A DNA stretch of 64,000 nt from Apostichopus japonicus (taxonomy: Eukaryota; Echinodermata; Holothuroidea; Aspidochirotida; Stichopodidae): the NCBI RefSeq assembly GCF_037975245.1, contig NC_092561.1, positions 19,465,508 to 19,529,507 on the forward strand, given 5' to 3'. This document shows, one piece after another, positions 48,701-60,848 of this stretch (its first letter is position 1; each line of letters begins with the position of its first letter). Made by a program: the position numbers and the translations under genes. The notes beneath the pieces were generated by a model. That model was given only the letters and a program-made list of their open reading frames with translations. It was not told where the DNA came from and did no database searches.

Positions 48701-51523
48701 GAAATTGCACTTTAATTGTCGAAAGTGCTCTTTAATTGTCGAAAGTGAACTTTAATTGTTGAAAGAGCACTTTAATGGTGGAAAGTGCACTTTAATGGTC
48801 GAAAGTGCACTTTAATGGTCGAAAGTGCACTTTAATGGTCGAAAGTGCACTTTCATTATTGAAAGTGCATTACTGTAGGTTTAATAAAAGGGAATAATAT
48901 TGAAAGTGCACTAGGGTTGCATCCTGGTATCTATTCAACTGCAATCATACTCAATGTGCTAACATTTATGATCATCTTTCTCTTCAGAATTGGGAGTCTG
49001 AAGTTGATCATGTTTTCCTACTTGTCTTCTGCACTGGCCATGATTGGAATCATCGGTTTATATTTTATATCAGGCAAGTTCATTCAAATAGTTTGATGAT
49101 ATCTCTTGACTTTAGTAGCATAGTTCATGAGCTTCAGTATTTTCTTACTACAGCAGCTTATTTTCTGGAAATGCTCAAAAGTTATCCCAGTGACAGCCAC
49201 AGTAATAATCTTTTTTAATTGTTTTTAATTTGTCCTGAAGGCTTTTCTAAAGTGTAATTTCAACCAGTTTGTAAGAAACGCCTGAATGCTTCAACAGAGA
49301 TATAGTTATTGTACAAATCTCCCTTGTGAACCAAGTTTAAAGTCTCTCATCGCTTAATAATGTAAATATGTTATGAACTTATATTGGTGGTTCTGTACGT
49401 CCTTTTGTGTCGAGCAGAATAGAAAACTAGAACCAACTTCTTCATTAAGTCATATCCACTTTTCGTGAATCACCAACTTACAGTATCCACATCTTAGCTG
49501 GCAAATATCCATACAAAATGTTATGATTTGGTTCATGGAAAATGCATTTTCCTTTATTAAGGTGCAAATATGAAAAAACAAACAAAAGATTTGAATATTC
49601 AATGTACCTGTGCATAAATTAGGAAAAAAGCCATTTACAAACTACTCCATGTGTTAAGTTGAGTACAATACTCTTTCTTACCCATCTTAAGGTTCCACAT
49701 TAATTTACAATTTGACCCCTGACCCCTCCCCCTCCTCTTTGTCTTTAATTCAGACGACGACACCATAAATCCTTGGATAATGACGTCACTGGCCCTTCTG
49801 GGAAAGTTCTTGATTTCTCTGTCTCCGACAGCGATGAATTTACTGATCAGTGAACAATTTCCAACGAATGTCAGGTACGGATATATATATTAACTATTAT
49901 CCTAACACACTGTAGCATATGCAAACTGGAACCTATACCGCAATTTTTGCAAAGTTCCCGTGATTATTTTTTTTTACCCCAGGCTCATCCCTGGATTAGA
50001 GAAGATAGCCATGTCTAATTGGAAAGAATTAGTTATATCTGTTGATATATGTTATGAAAAATGGAATATGGATTTGGTTTTTTTCGAATATGATTATAAG
50101 TTTGTTAGAGCTCTTTTTACTGTGCTACTTGAACACAAATAACAACCTCATGTTCTCTGTCGCTTGTTTAACTTAACTTCTTTTGCTTGATATTTTTTAT
50201 TCTGTTGCAGCTGTATTCCGAATAATGCATGTTATTATGATGATTCTCCTTTCATTCAACAGAAATTCAGGCCGGGGTTTTGTGGAGATAATAGGAAACA
50301 TTGGTATTTTGGTGGTGCCTTTGTTACTGTACATGGTGAGTAGAGTCAAGTTATTTCTTAGCTTGTTGAAATCTCAAGAAAATTAATTTCTCATAATTTA
50401 ACACAGAGAAAAATATTGTAATAGAAAGTACGATTCGTTTTTGTTAAAGTTTTTTACTTTTGTCAAATCACTGAGTAGTACAGTGTTAAGTTTTATTAAT
50501 AATAATAGAAATAATAATAAAGATAAAGATAATAGTTTTAATGATAATAACGATAACGATGATAACAGTAAAGATGATAACGATAAGAATAAATCAATTC
50601 ATCCGGAAAGGCCGTTAATTACTATGCTAAGCAGGAGTTTATGTGTCTTTTCTTACAACTGTATAAAAGTTTTCATATTTATCTTATTGTCTGTTTTAAG
50701 ATGCAAATAAACAGCTAATTGAATTGATTTAATTAAACCTTTACTGTAAAAGAACGGTGTTCTATGAGGTCTCAGGGCTAAACACTGTCATACTGGGAGG
50801 GAAGAAACAGACCCATAGCCAGGAAGTTTCCTGGTACTTGTGAACTTTTGGTATACATGGTGGTGACAGATAGGAGAGAGGAAGGGGCACAGAGGTCTGA
50901 ATGGAGTGGAGGGGGGTAGGCCCCTTTAGCAAGGGCCTGTCTATGGGCCTGCCAAGAAAGAATAAAGGGAGGGGGCAACAGGGGTTTGAATGGAGTAGAC
51001 TAGGGCAGGCCCCTGTGCAAGCGACTGTCTATAGGCCTGGGAAGAAAGAATAAAGAACAAAGGGAGGGTGGCCAGAGAGGTTTGAACAGAGCAGAGGGAG
51101 GGCGGTCACATAGGTCTGGACGGATTGAAGGGGGGGGGGGTAGGCCCCCCTGTGCACAGGTTGTTTATGGGCCTGGGAAGGAAGAATAAATTCAAAAATA
51201 AAACTGTGGTTAGTCATAACATTATAGCTTTCTAAGATAGGAGGTGGTTTTAATCCATGTTTTTATGTTTAATCTTTCTTTGGTAGGGTAAATACATTCC
51301 AAATGTGGCATTCATGACCATGTCTTTCTGCGCTGTGGTCGGTGCCGGACTCTGCCTCTTTCTCCCAGAGACGTTACACACCACTCAGCCGGATACAGCC
51401 GCCGACCTGCAGCTTCTGTTTGACACCAAACGGATCATAAGGTTTGGTAAAAGGAGGAGGAGGAGGAAAAGTGAATCTGAAGGTTGCCAAGAACTTTATG
51501 AAACTGTGGAAATGTCTGCTTAA
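42794..51523 (+). CDS. SLC22-like organic cation/anion transporter (MFS), 9 exons, 575 aa
   Basis: Exons: 42794-43138, 44107-44337, 44617-44813, 45667-45969, 47499-47633, 48988-49073, 49754-49874, 50263-50335, 51287-51523. All phases agree and the sum is 1728 nt. The start MEVDEALEF was chosen because SLC22 proteins begin this way before TM1 (about 19-41); an upstream in-frame ATG at 42674 exists. A large extracellular loop has paired Cys and N-glycosylation sites (N61/N62, N93). MFS signatures are GPLADKCGRR (145-154), WFLPESVRWL (258-267) after TM6, a long cytoplasmic loop, and EQFPTNVRNSGRG before TM11, ending LFLPETLH and a basic tail. It should be a plasma-membrane uniporter or exchanger of organic ions or carnitine-type solutes; the substrate cannot be read from sequence. 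Intron 6 uses a GC donor. Length (about 550 expected) and topology fit a complete gene. Confidence 0.9.
43139..44106. other. SLC22-like gene intron 1
   Basis: GT-AG intron (GTATAG, then CTTTCTAG). Contains repeated TAGGCC/GGCCTA words in the first 350 bp and no other recognisable feature. Confidence 0.6.
44814..45666. other. SLC22-like gene intron 3
   Basis: GT-AG intron starting GTAAGT. Holds a short duplicated ATCACGTGCATC word at 44838-44890 and otherwise nothing recognisable. Confidence 0.6.
45960..46905 (+). repeat. Splice-donor-like minisatellite in SLC22-like intron 4
   Basis: Starting at the exon 4 donor (AACTGGTGAGTTACC), about 30-bp half-units alternate, for example GTGGTGAGTTACCTACATAT then 'cattattcaacag' and AGGTAAGTTACCTTGTTATT then 'agacaaca'. 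The paired unit is about 61 bp, and a longer block recurs about 246 bp apart. Most units hold GTGAG or GTAAG preceded by CAACAG or ACAGTG, so they mimic both splice sites. The true donor is the first one. Confidence 0.85.
47900..48925 (+). repeat. Degenerate TTGAAAGTGCAC minisatellite, SLC22-like intron 5
   Basis: Short units of GGTTGAAAGTGCACTAGG or TTTAATTGTTGAAAGTGCAC type. The most regular part, about 22 bp per unit, is at 48680-48870. It ends about 60 bp before exon 6. Confidence 0.85.
49875..51286. other. SLC22-like introns 7 and 8, with low-complexity repeats
   Basis: Intron 8 holds an AAT/GAT-rich tract (50497-50590) and three diverged copies of a roughly 100-bp unit with AGGCCCCTxTxCA, 'tctatgggcctg.gaag' and AAGAATAAA between 50790 and 51195. 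No exon other than 50263-50335. Confidence 0.5.
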
Positions 51524-51589
51524 ACATAGAAAAGGGTTTCGTTTTTGTTTAGTTTTTTGTCAACAACTCTTTTAATGAATTTGACAGTT

Positions 51590-51850
51590 CCCTTGCGAAG
51601 TGACTTGTAAATATTGTTGCGTGCGGCGCCAGTTTGTGGCTGCACCCTATGGGAAGTCCCCCAGGGGACACGTGGCTGTGGTGCACTGTGGTGCCCAAGA
51701 GAGATTGTTTGAATTGTGCACACTTTGGTGTTGTAGGTGTGACAAGTTTCCAATGACCAGGGTGAAGTACAGCGCGGCGGGACTTTATTGTAAGTTGCAC
51801 TATATAAGAACTGTTACATATTATGATTATGATTCCCATCATAAATGCAG
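51590..51850 (+). repeat. LINE/SINE 3' tail in or near the SLC22-like 3' UTR
   Basis: Includes TGTGACAAGTTTCCAATGAC, then GCGCGGCGGGACTTTATTG, TAAGTTGCACTATATAAGAA and a degenerate ATTATGATTATG tail. It is the same type of end as the other GCGCTATATAA tails. Three GGAGTAAATGCA units follow. Confidence 0.55.
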
Positions 51851-53971
51851 GAGTAAATGCAGGAGTAAATGCAGGAGTTGAGAAAATGGTAGAGTGGAGG
51901 GTGGTTTTAGGATGAAAGCAAAACTTTGACAGGTGACCAGTAATAGATGGTAACTTATTTCTGGGTAAGATGAGGGTGGGAGGGGGGATTGTGGGTGAGT
52001 GTGGAGGAGGGGGGTGGGGTTGAGTGTGGAGAAGGGGGATGGGGGTAAGTGTGGAGGAGGAAGAGGCACATGGTAGGTGTAGGGTGAATAAAATACATAA
52101 CTAAATACAGTATAACTGCAAAATGGATAAGGTAAGGAGTAGAGGTTGAAGATCATAGGTTTGTTTAGAGTGTAGATTACCTCCATCTTGAAAATCCATT
52201 CTTGATTAGAAGTTAGGGTATATATTTTAAACAATTTTGCATGAAAAATGTAATCTGGTATATTTCATTGGATAGTAGCAATCTACTTACTGGGAAATGT
52301 GTGCAGATCAATATAAACAAATCAGATTATTCTTGACTTCTAGATTAAATGTCACAATAATAGAGGAATGTGGGTATTCATCTATTTGCCATCTTGGATT
52401 AATAACTTCCAATAATTTCATTTTATATTGTAAATTTAAGATGTAAAGACAACGTGTGTAGGCTGTCATACCGTTTTCTTGTAACAGATTAGTCATCTGC
52501 CATGCCGAGGCATAAATTTTCACTTCTATATGAAATGGGAGCATACTCTTTTCTCCTATTTTAAACTCATATGCCAGTATAGCCTTGGTATTTATATTGT
52601 ACGTCTTGATAGAATACCTAGTCTGTTGTTGACTCCATCAACAGCAATCTTCCCTGTCTGTTTTACTCCCTACAAGTTGGGTTCTTGCAATTTATTTTCC
52701 AATTTTGTATCTTGCTGAAAGTAGCATCTGTGTTGCTTGGTTGAAGTGACTTAAATATCGCAGTTATTTGGATTGTGTGTACAGGTTATGTCTGGTTGGT
52801 TCCTTGGTAACTCAATCATGGAGTGATGGATGTTCGTCATACTTGCTATGTAGATGTATTATAGCATGAAGGTGCCCCGTATCATTTTTGGCTCGGACTT
52901 TATGAATGTTAATGAGGTTATGGGGTCAAACGTCATAATCTTTATATTGCAATAACTCCACAACCTTAAGTTGGATTGTAGCTAAACTTGGTATACAGCT
53001 CTTGGTTAATAGCTGGTACATGTAGGGTTACATTTTATGGGGCCATCTGGGCCCTCCAAAATTCCGGGGGGGCATTTTTGGGGCTGTCGGTCAATTGTGG
53101 GAACCTCTGTGATGGGGGTTGTCAGCCAGGAATTTAAGGCACAATCTGAAAGGTGACCTACAGATGTAAGTTGGCTGGTCATCCTCCTGCCCATGAGATG
53201 TAGCATGTGAAGGTTTTTTTTTTTTTTTTTTTTTTAATTTTTTTTAAATCAAGAGGTGTTCACTGAGATTAGCAAATGTCAGCTGTTAAGATGACTTTTC
53301 ATGAAACAAAATCTCAAAATATCAACTTAATTTGATACGTGTGTGAAAACAAAGTTATTCAAGTAAAAACCTTGACTTTTTTTCAAGTATTGATTGATGC
53401 AGATCAACATTTTTGTTAGCTCTTTTTGTTTTTGTTTTGGCTGTATGAGGGAGTGTGTCAATATAGTATGTGTGCTTGGAAAAAGGATTGCTCTTAAATG
53501 ACATTAAAACTTGCCAACTACCCTACTTGTGTGTGTTTGTGACTTAAGTGGTCTGTTTGTGACTTAAGTGGTCTGTCTCTTATAACATGTTCAATGCAGA
53601 TTGAGGAAGATATAATAGCATTACTTTACTGTTTATTCTGATTTATAGCAGATGCTGTTTGAGTTATTTTTCAGAAATTTTCTGTGTAGTAAGCACAAAA
53701 CTAAATTCAGTTATTGACGTTTGGCTTACCGAGTCTCATTTCAAGTTTCTAATTGATGTAAAAGTTTTATTGACATGAGATAATAAAAACATATAAAAGT
53801 GTCTAAGCGATGAAATGTTAAGAAATGGAATCATATTGATTAATTTTTCATTGATTTATACTAGCTTTTGTTGAAAAAGAAATTTAGAAAGGGGTTCTGA
53901 AATTGACCAAATGTCAATCTTACTTTGAGTAATAGCTCAATGTTGCATGAATGTAGTAATTGACTAGTTAA
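51851..53971. other. Intergenic, no gene recognised
   Basis: Pyrimidine/purine-biased tracts at 51970-52070, a possible polyadenylation signal AATAAA at about 52086 for the transporter transcript, poly(T) at 53215-53235, and a block at 52880-53210 that looks like an unclassified dispersed repeat. No exon seen. Confidence 0.4.
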
Positions 53972-54331
53972 AGGCATTGAAGACTCGCCCCAAACCGCGT
54001 GCGGCCATCTGTTAAAGTTAACTTTCTGTTGCTTGCAAGTGACATTTTGTTCATGTCGCTACAAAATGCAGACAGTAATGAAACGTGATACCTTGTTTTC
54101 TTTAGCTGGACCTGAGATGTCCATCGCTGTATCGTTTGTACACTGTGCTGTGGGTATTGACCGCAGCTGTATGTAGTGACTGTACACTAGTGTCTAATTA
54201 CCTACGGTAGCAAGCTGTGTGTGTATTTTCTGAGATCGATGGTGGTGTCTAACACTTCTTTTACACCTCATTCGAAACTAGGTCAGATTACCGCCATTAG
54301 ACGTTTCTTTTTGCGCGAGTCTTCACACCCT
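53972..54331. mobile_element. TTAA-flanked MITE, 360 bp
   Basis: The left end TTAA then AGGCATTGAAGACTCGC pairs with the right end, whose reverse complement is TTAA then AGGGTGTGAAGACTCGC (14 of 17 matching). TTAA lies at 53968-53971 and 54332-54335. There is no open frame. TTAA duplications with AGG ends recall Kolobok or piggyBac-type elements; I cannot choose between them. Confidence 0.7.
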
Positions 54332-54335
54332 TTAA

Positions 54336-57300
54336 TGCCAAAGAACAGATTTTAGTAGCATTTAAACGTGTCAGCTTATTTACCGTATTTAACGAACAAA
54401 TATTCGTCTGTTTCAGTTAATAGGTTACAAACTGTGTATGAAGAGTATGACCATATTTTCTCATTGTGTCATTGGAAAGCTTATTTGTATTCATGTTAAC
54501 AAATGTCAAAAGTTTTTGCCATTTTTTTTTACAACATTATATTCGTCCCCATTGCAACTGGGATTGTGCAGTTTATATTTGCAGCTGAAACGACTAATAA
54601 CAAAAGCAGAAACCTATTTAGAGGTATATGGTTCTCTTCTATAGAATGCCCAGCCCCCCCCCCCCCCCGCCCACATTTGATCTCTCCTTTCATTGTGGGG
54701 TGCATAATACTGTATGATAAACATGTCATGTTTTCTGTAGGCCTATGATTAACGGAGCATTTATCTGTTGAGTAGTGATGTAGCGCCATCACATTGTATA
54801 CTTAATATCTATATGCAAATGTTCCCAATTTGAATATTATGTTATCATACGTTGACAAAAGTTTCATTTATACAAGAGCAGAATACATTTTGGTTCTGAA
54901 GCAAGCAGGATGGTTTTGGAGTCATTTCTATATTTGTAGTCGAGTTGCACCCGGGACCGACATTACAATAACCATATGGGACCAGAAAGAGAAAACAGCT
55001 GCATTGGTATAGGAAACCTTTGTTCCGTCTTAGAAGACAGCAAGGGTACATATTAGGATGGGAGGGGGTGTGGGGAGGAGCGGTGTGGAACAGGGGAAGG
55101 AGAATGTTAAGAAGTAAATAATTTGTAACTATACCACACTTCCTTGGAAATGCCATTAAGTTAACCTCTTCTGATTTCGTATAATGGAATAGGGAACTTC
55201 TCGTTTATTGACCCTTATAACGCATGTTACCTTTCGTAATGAAACTCCACCGTTCAGTTCTAACTTCAGTTCAGCTCAGTTCTAACAAAAGATGAAATAA
55301 GACAATAAAAACAAGAAGGAAAAATGGATATGAATATTCACTCGAAAAGTGTGATTTATTAAGCATCCTGTTTCCGAATTATTCGAAACACCAAGCAAAG
55401 CAAAAAAAAAAAGATTGTACTTTTAATGGTAACAGTTATGGTCGATACGTAGACTAGAGGCCATCCGCTTCCTACCGCCCTCCGCCTCCTACCCGCTTAC
55501 CCCCACCCCTCCCCACCCCTCTTTCCCGCCCGAATGATTTTTACACCATCGTATTGCACCTCAGCAACTTTTGTCGTTTTTATTCGGATCACAAAAACCA
55601 TCAGTCTTTTCCCGAACTGTGTTCGAAAGTGAAATGTTTTACAATCATACTGAACCATCAATGAATATTGTACCGTCACGTGACCCTATAGGTCATCAGT
55701 ATTGACTCCAAATATGATAGAAAGTACAGACAAGGTCACCCTTGCTCCCAAACTTCAATACAATCTTTACTACCACCAGCTTATTGATTTTTATTTTTCA
55801 TATTTCAGTGGAACATTTAATTGTCTTTATTTAACACTTCTCCATGTCTGGCAGTAATTTTGATTATACAGAGATACCAGGAAAAGTATTTTTGAAAACT
55901 TCTTTTAAACGGCTGAAATTTGGGGGCTAATAACTTACTGATGACCTGTACGATATTTCCCATCTTGGACCATTTAGTAATGTAATTCAACTCTCTACAA
56001 TGCCTGACAATAATTTGAATAATCTGAGTTTACAGCCCCCCAAAAATACAAAAAAAATATATAAATATATAATAAAAAAATAAATATATATATAAAAAAT
56101 CGAGGAAGTTTAGCAAATATCTCCATGAAATGTTTGGCAGGTCTGTCGGTCTGTGAAACCATAGTTAATGGAACTTAGGTAACTTCAGAGCTTCCGTAGG
56201 CGAACATTAATGGATAACTTTTAATAGGCAGAACTTTTACTTCAGATAATAACGTCATCGTCTAAGGCAAAAATAATAATTTCAGTGCTATATAGTCATA
56301 TTCCTAAAACCATTCCGGTTTTTAAGATATTCATTCTAAAATATATAACTCTCTGGAATGCTCATTTAAACCTAAATTAATGATGACGTCATCTCCCTGT
56401 TGCATGCCTAAATGATAATAGTAATACTTCTATAAGTTTACTAACCCAGGCTATTTTTCTCCATTTAATTTCATATAAACAACTTACAGAACAACCTTTA
56501 TGCTTTGTAAACATTGTTATTAAAATCATAAAAGCCTTGTGCTTCTATATTGATTTTTTTGGGGTGGCGGGGAGGGGGGTGGGTTGCATCTGAGGAATAA
56601 ACCTAATGCCAATGTCACCCTCCCTCTTGTCTAACATCCCACAAAAGTAGCCTAATGAAGGCACTAGCAAAGACATGATTTCGTGAACAGAAGTAAATAA
56701 AGTAACCATTGTGTTTAGTACAACATCTTGAAAAACTCCGGTGGGAAAACAACTTTGAAGAAGAAAAAAAAAGGGAAAAATATGAAGGAATTATTAAATA
56801 TAGAAAAGGAATTCTTCAATAAAAGTGGTATTTTATTGTACATCTGAGTTCATGTCAGCGGGTAGTAAAATTAACAAACTTATTCAATTTAAAAATAAAA
56901 TATTTGAAATAGGTATACAGATAAATTGGCAAAGATAATTCGTGAAACCGGAAAACTAATTTCAGGTAGGCTACTTGCCGAAAACGAATAAGGAAAAAAG
57001 ATGAACCTATGAATGAAATATAACATGCCAAGTTTATGCAAGCGACATAAGTTCCCTTTAAGGTAACTTTAACTTGTATTAATGATTAACATATATATTC
57101 TGCCTTCAAATTACATTAAAAAAAAAACACAGGCCTGTTGAATATATCATTACTTTATAAGAATAATTATTGTCGGGTATGGTATAATGATTTTTCAATG
57201 CAAAAGATCTAAAAAGAAAAACAATGTAAGCTTTTTAAACACAAAAACAAGAAAAGAAGGAACAATTGTTATTTAATTGAACTAGCAATGAAAATGTAAT

Positions 57301-57401
57301 AACTAAAAACCTTGTATATTAATTATATATTAGAAAAATACTATAAAAAGAAAACATTGCTTCTAAATATTGATGTACTTTTCCTCGTGATCATATCTTT
57401 C
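54336..57401. other. Intergenic between convergent SLC22-like and PTP genes
   Basis: No exon recognised. C-rich tracts at 54653-54668 and 55440-55530, and an AT-rich stretch at 56040-56100. Confidence 0.4.
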
Positions 57402-60400
57402 TCAGAAAAACTTTTCTTGAATATACGCTGTCAAACATCGGTGTAAGAAAGTGTATTGGTCCTGTAGAAATGGGGGAGTAAAACAGAAAAGAAATAATGG
57501 TCAGAATAAAGATCTTGATTCAACAGAAAATAGTCTTGAGGATTATCCGAGGATTATCTTCAGGATTATCTAAGGAGAGGGACCTCCAACAGACCCGCCG
57601 TACACTACCCGAATTGATCACGACACGCCTCAACTCGAACATCGTTACTGGGAAAATCGTGGTTAGTCGGGCAATGTTCGTGAGCTTCAAAACTACGACT
57701 CGAATGATCAAGATTTTGGCCGGTTTTTTTAAGTCGCATCATTTTCGGTCGGGAAAACAAAACAGGTTAACAGAAAATAGTCGTTGAAGAGGATGTTACT
57801 TTACATTCGGCTGGGAATGAATTAGACTATTTAAACTCAATCTTACACCCCCCCCCCCTTCATTTTGAATCTCACAAAAGAAAAAAAAAGGGTATTTATA
57901 ACCACAACCTTTCGTAAAGGAGATACTTATACAGGCCTAATTAATAGTCTAAGTATACATCAGACAGGCCCATTTGACGTCTGACAGTTCTTTATCGGGG
58001 AGGGTGAAGGGGTGGGGTGGGGAGGCGGGACTAAAGACCCTCACATGACAGTCAGCGTCAACGACACCAGAGCCGCACCCCTCCTTAAATTCTTGGTTCG
58101 CCTCAGGCCCTGCCATAAGGGTCCGTTTCTATACCTAGCACTCCACCCCAGCCAACCGTGACTTGAAATCATACGCACGCTACTTCATTTGCCCAAATCT
58201 CTCCGCATTTGTGAAATTGCTTAATTGCTATTTATACTTACAACAGTTTGGACCATTTTCGGCCTTTGCTTTCTCAGTGTGAAGACTGTATTTAATACGT
58301 CTATCTTATCATAGATCGTACTGGTTTCAATCCTCCTGATAAGAGCTTCTGCTGCTATGTATGTCCCTGTCCGACCGCAACCAGCGCTAGTGGGAAATGT
58401 TCGAATAAACTCTTTAATTTATAGTAAGAAAATACTTTTTAAGAAAAATTCGCCCAGGAAAGAACCTGGGCACGAAAACCAAACTACCGAACGACTGATC
58501 CGCTCTCAACCCCAGTCCCCTTGCATCGTGACTGTGACTGTGTGATCATCGTCAGGTGTACATCACCATTCCCCTCGAAAGGGGCAGATACTACACATGA
58601 TCTTAGCCAAAAGAAAATGTAGTTTAATCATCAATTTATACTTAAACTTTGAACTATACAAAGCAAGTTCGATCCCATTGTGTTTCTTATAGATTTCAAG
58701 AAAAAAAAACTTTAAGTGAAAGTAGTTTATTTTGACAATTTACTTGAAATTCATTAGGATGATATTTCTAAATTTCCGATGTTAATAAAAAAGAGAGAAA
58801 AGAAGAAGAAGAATATAAACAACAACAAGCAAAGGAACAAACAAACAAAACGAACAAACAACAACTTTGCAATATTCTAATTCGCTGCAAGTTCTACTCT
58901 GAATGAGTAACACAGTGTAGCCAATGAGGACTAGAAATATTTATACCTCATCATATTTGTCTTTTTTTTTAAAGAATGGATCTTATTCTATAGATTTCAA
59001 TAAAAGCTACACATCATGCATGTACTTAGGGGAAGGAGGGGAGGTGGGGGGGGGGTTAAAGAGACGTAACATTTTATTTAATGCAACAAACATTTTCATA
59101 AAAATTCATAACAAAGTACATATTGAAAAAAAAAATGAAATTTTTGATCCACCGCTTCAAATTTTTGAGTATTCGGAAAATATTGTTTGAAATACCTTAT
59201 TATTCAGGTTAACCACAGATATCTTTAAACTATTCCTGGCAGCTTACAACAAATATTGCGCAATTTTGGTTTTCTTAGGTAATGGGGTAGGAGAGGTTAT
59301 GTAACTCCCCAACTGATTTTTTTGTGTGTTAAAAACGGTCTGCCTTTTCATTATACAAAATTAAAGGCATGGTAAACATTTCAGTTTGTTGTTACAGAAA
59401 AACTTTGGTTTAAAAAACAAACGAAAGAATAATCTGTAGAATAAAATGCATCGACACAATAAGAGGGTGAAAATTATGTACCTGCAATGGACCAGTAATG
59501 GACCTAGGTTGTTTGCATCTCTACCTTTGACCTCATGAATAAAATCCAGCATCGATAATGGATTTACAGGGATACCGTGATCTGCCCAATCATGGAAGTG
59601 GAAATGACGTATCGCCATGGGAACGCCATTCTGCGTAGAACAAAGAGAGACATGTTTTACACTCGGTAGATTGGAATGGAATTTATAAGCAATGAATGCA
59701 ATGAATGACTTGACAATATCTACACATGTATTACGTAACACGAATCCACCTCAGAAGCATTACTTCTTACATTATACCAAAACATTGAAAGACACTGCAT
59801 GTATGTGTATAATTATGATAATTAGTTATATAGGCGGTGACTGATCCAAAAGGGACGGGTGGGGTGGGTGGGGGAAGGGTGGGGGGGGGGGGTTAATGAC
59901 GTCATTTACCCCTTCCCCAATCACGATACTTGTTCACTCAGTTTCCCCAAGTCGGCTTCGGTAAACTGAAGCGCTCTGCCTCCAAAAATTGCTCTTGATA
60001 TTCATTTTTGCACCGGTGCCTTTTTACACTTCTAAAATGTCCCCCCCCCAAAAAAAAAGTTTTGCTTGTCATCCATTCGCCGACCCCCATCCCACACCCC
60101 ACTCTGGTGATGCAAGTACCGCCACTATATACGGGACATTTCCCAGCATTGTCATACCATGAATTAATAAAGAAGAAAATACTAATAAGAGAAGTATACA
60201 TTCTCTGATGGCATTACCTTCGACAAGGTCAGATCTCTGATTTCCCAGTTTTCTTTTGTTGTGACTCCTGTTCCTGTAACAGTGTAATCTCCGAACGTCA
60301 AGGAAGTATCAACGTCAGCCCAGTACTGAACACATCTCACCTGACGAAGACAAATAAAATGAAATATATATATATATTATAAAAAAAAAAAAAATAAAAT

Positions 60401-60402
60401 AA

Positions 60403-60441
<39 letters not shown>

Positions 60442-60703
60442 CTCATGATATGTACCTTAGGTCGACAGTTTATGGTAAAAAAGTGTACCTTAGGTCAACA
60501 GTGTCGACCTAATGTTTTCACTACCATTTTAAGACACTTTTTTTTTTGTCGCAAATAGCTTTATAATGTTCTCCGTCCTCTAAAACGTTCATTTAAAAGT
60601 TTTGGTTAGGGTCGGTTCAGGGTTAGGGTTAGAAAAAAGGGTTAGGGTTAGATTAAATTTAGTGTGTAAGCCAATGTAACTGTCGACCTATAGGATCCAT
60701 AGT

Positions 60704-60749
<46 letters not shown>

Positions 60750-60810
60750 TATAGGCCTATATATATATATATAAATATAAATTAATAATATATATATATA
60801 TATATAAATT

Positions 60811-60848
<38 letters not shown>

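Noticed and set aside
51839-52234. Pro-rich 131-codon minus-strand open frame
   Set aside because: It covers a purine-rich low-complexity tract and shows no motif or exon structure.
60618-60652. Telomere repeat (TTAGGG) tract
   Set aside because: Only two short pairs of GGGTTA words inside an AT-rich repeat; not a telomere or a convincing interstitial array.
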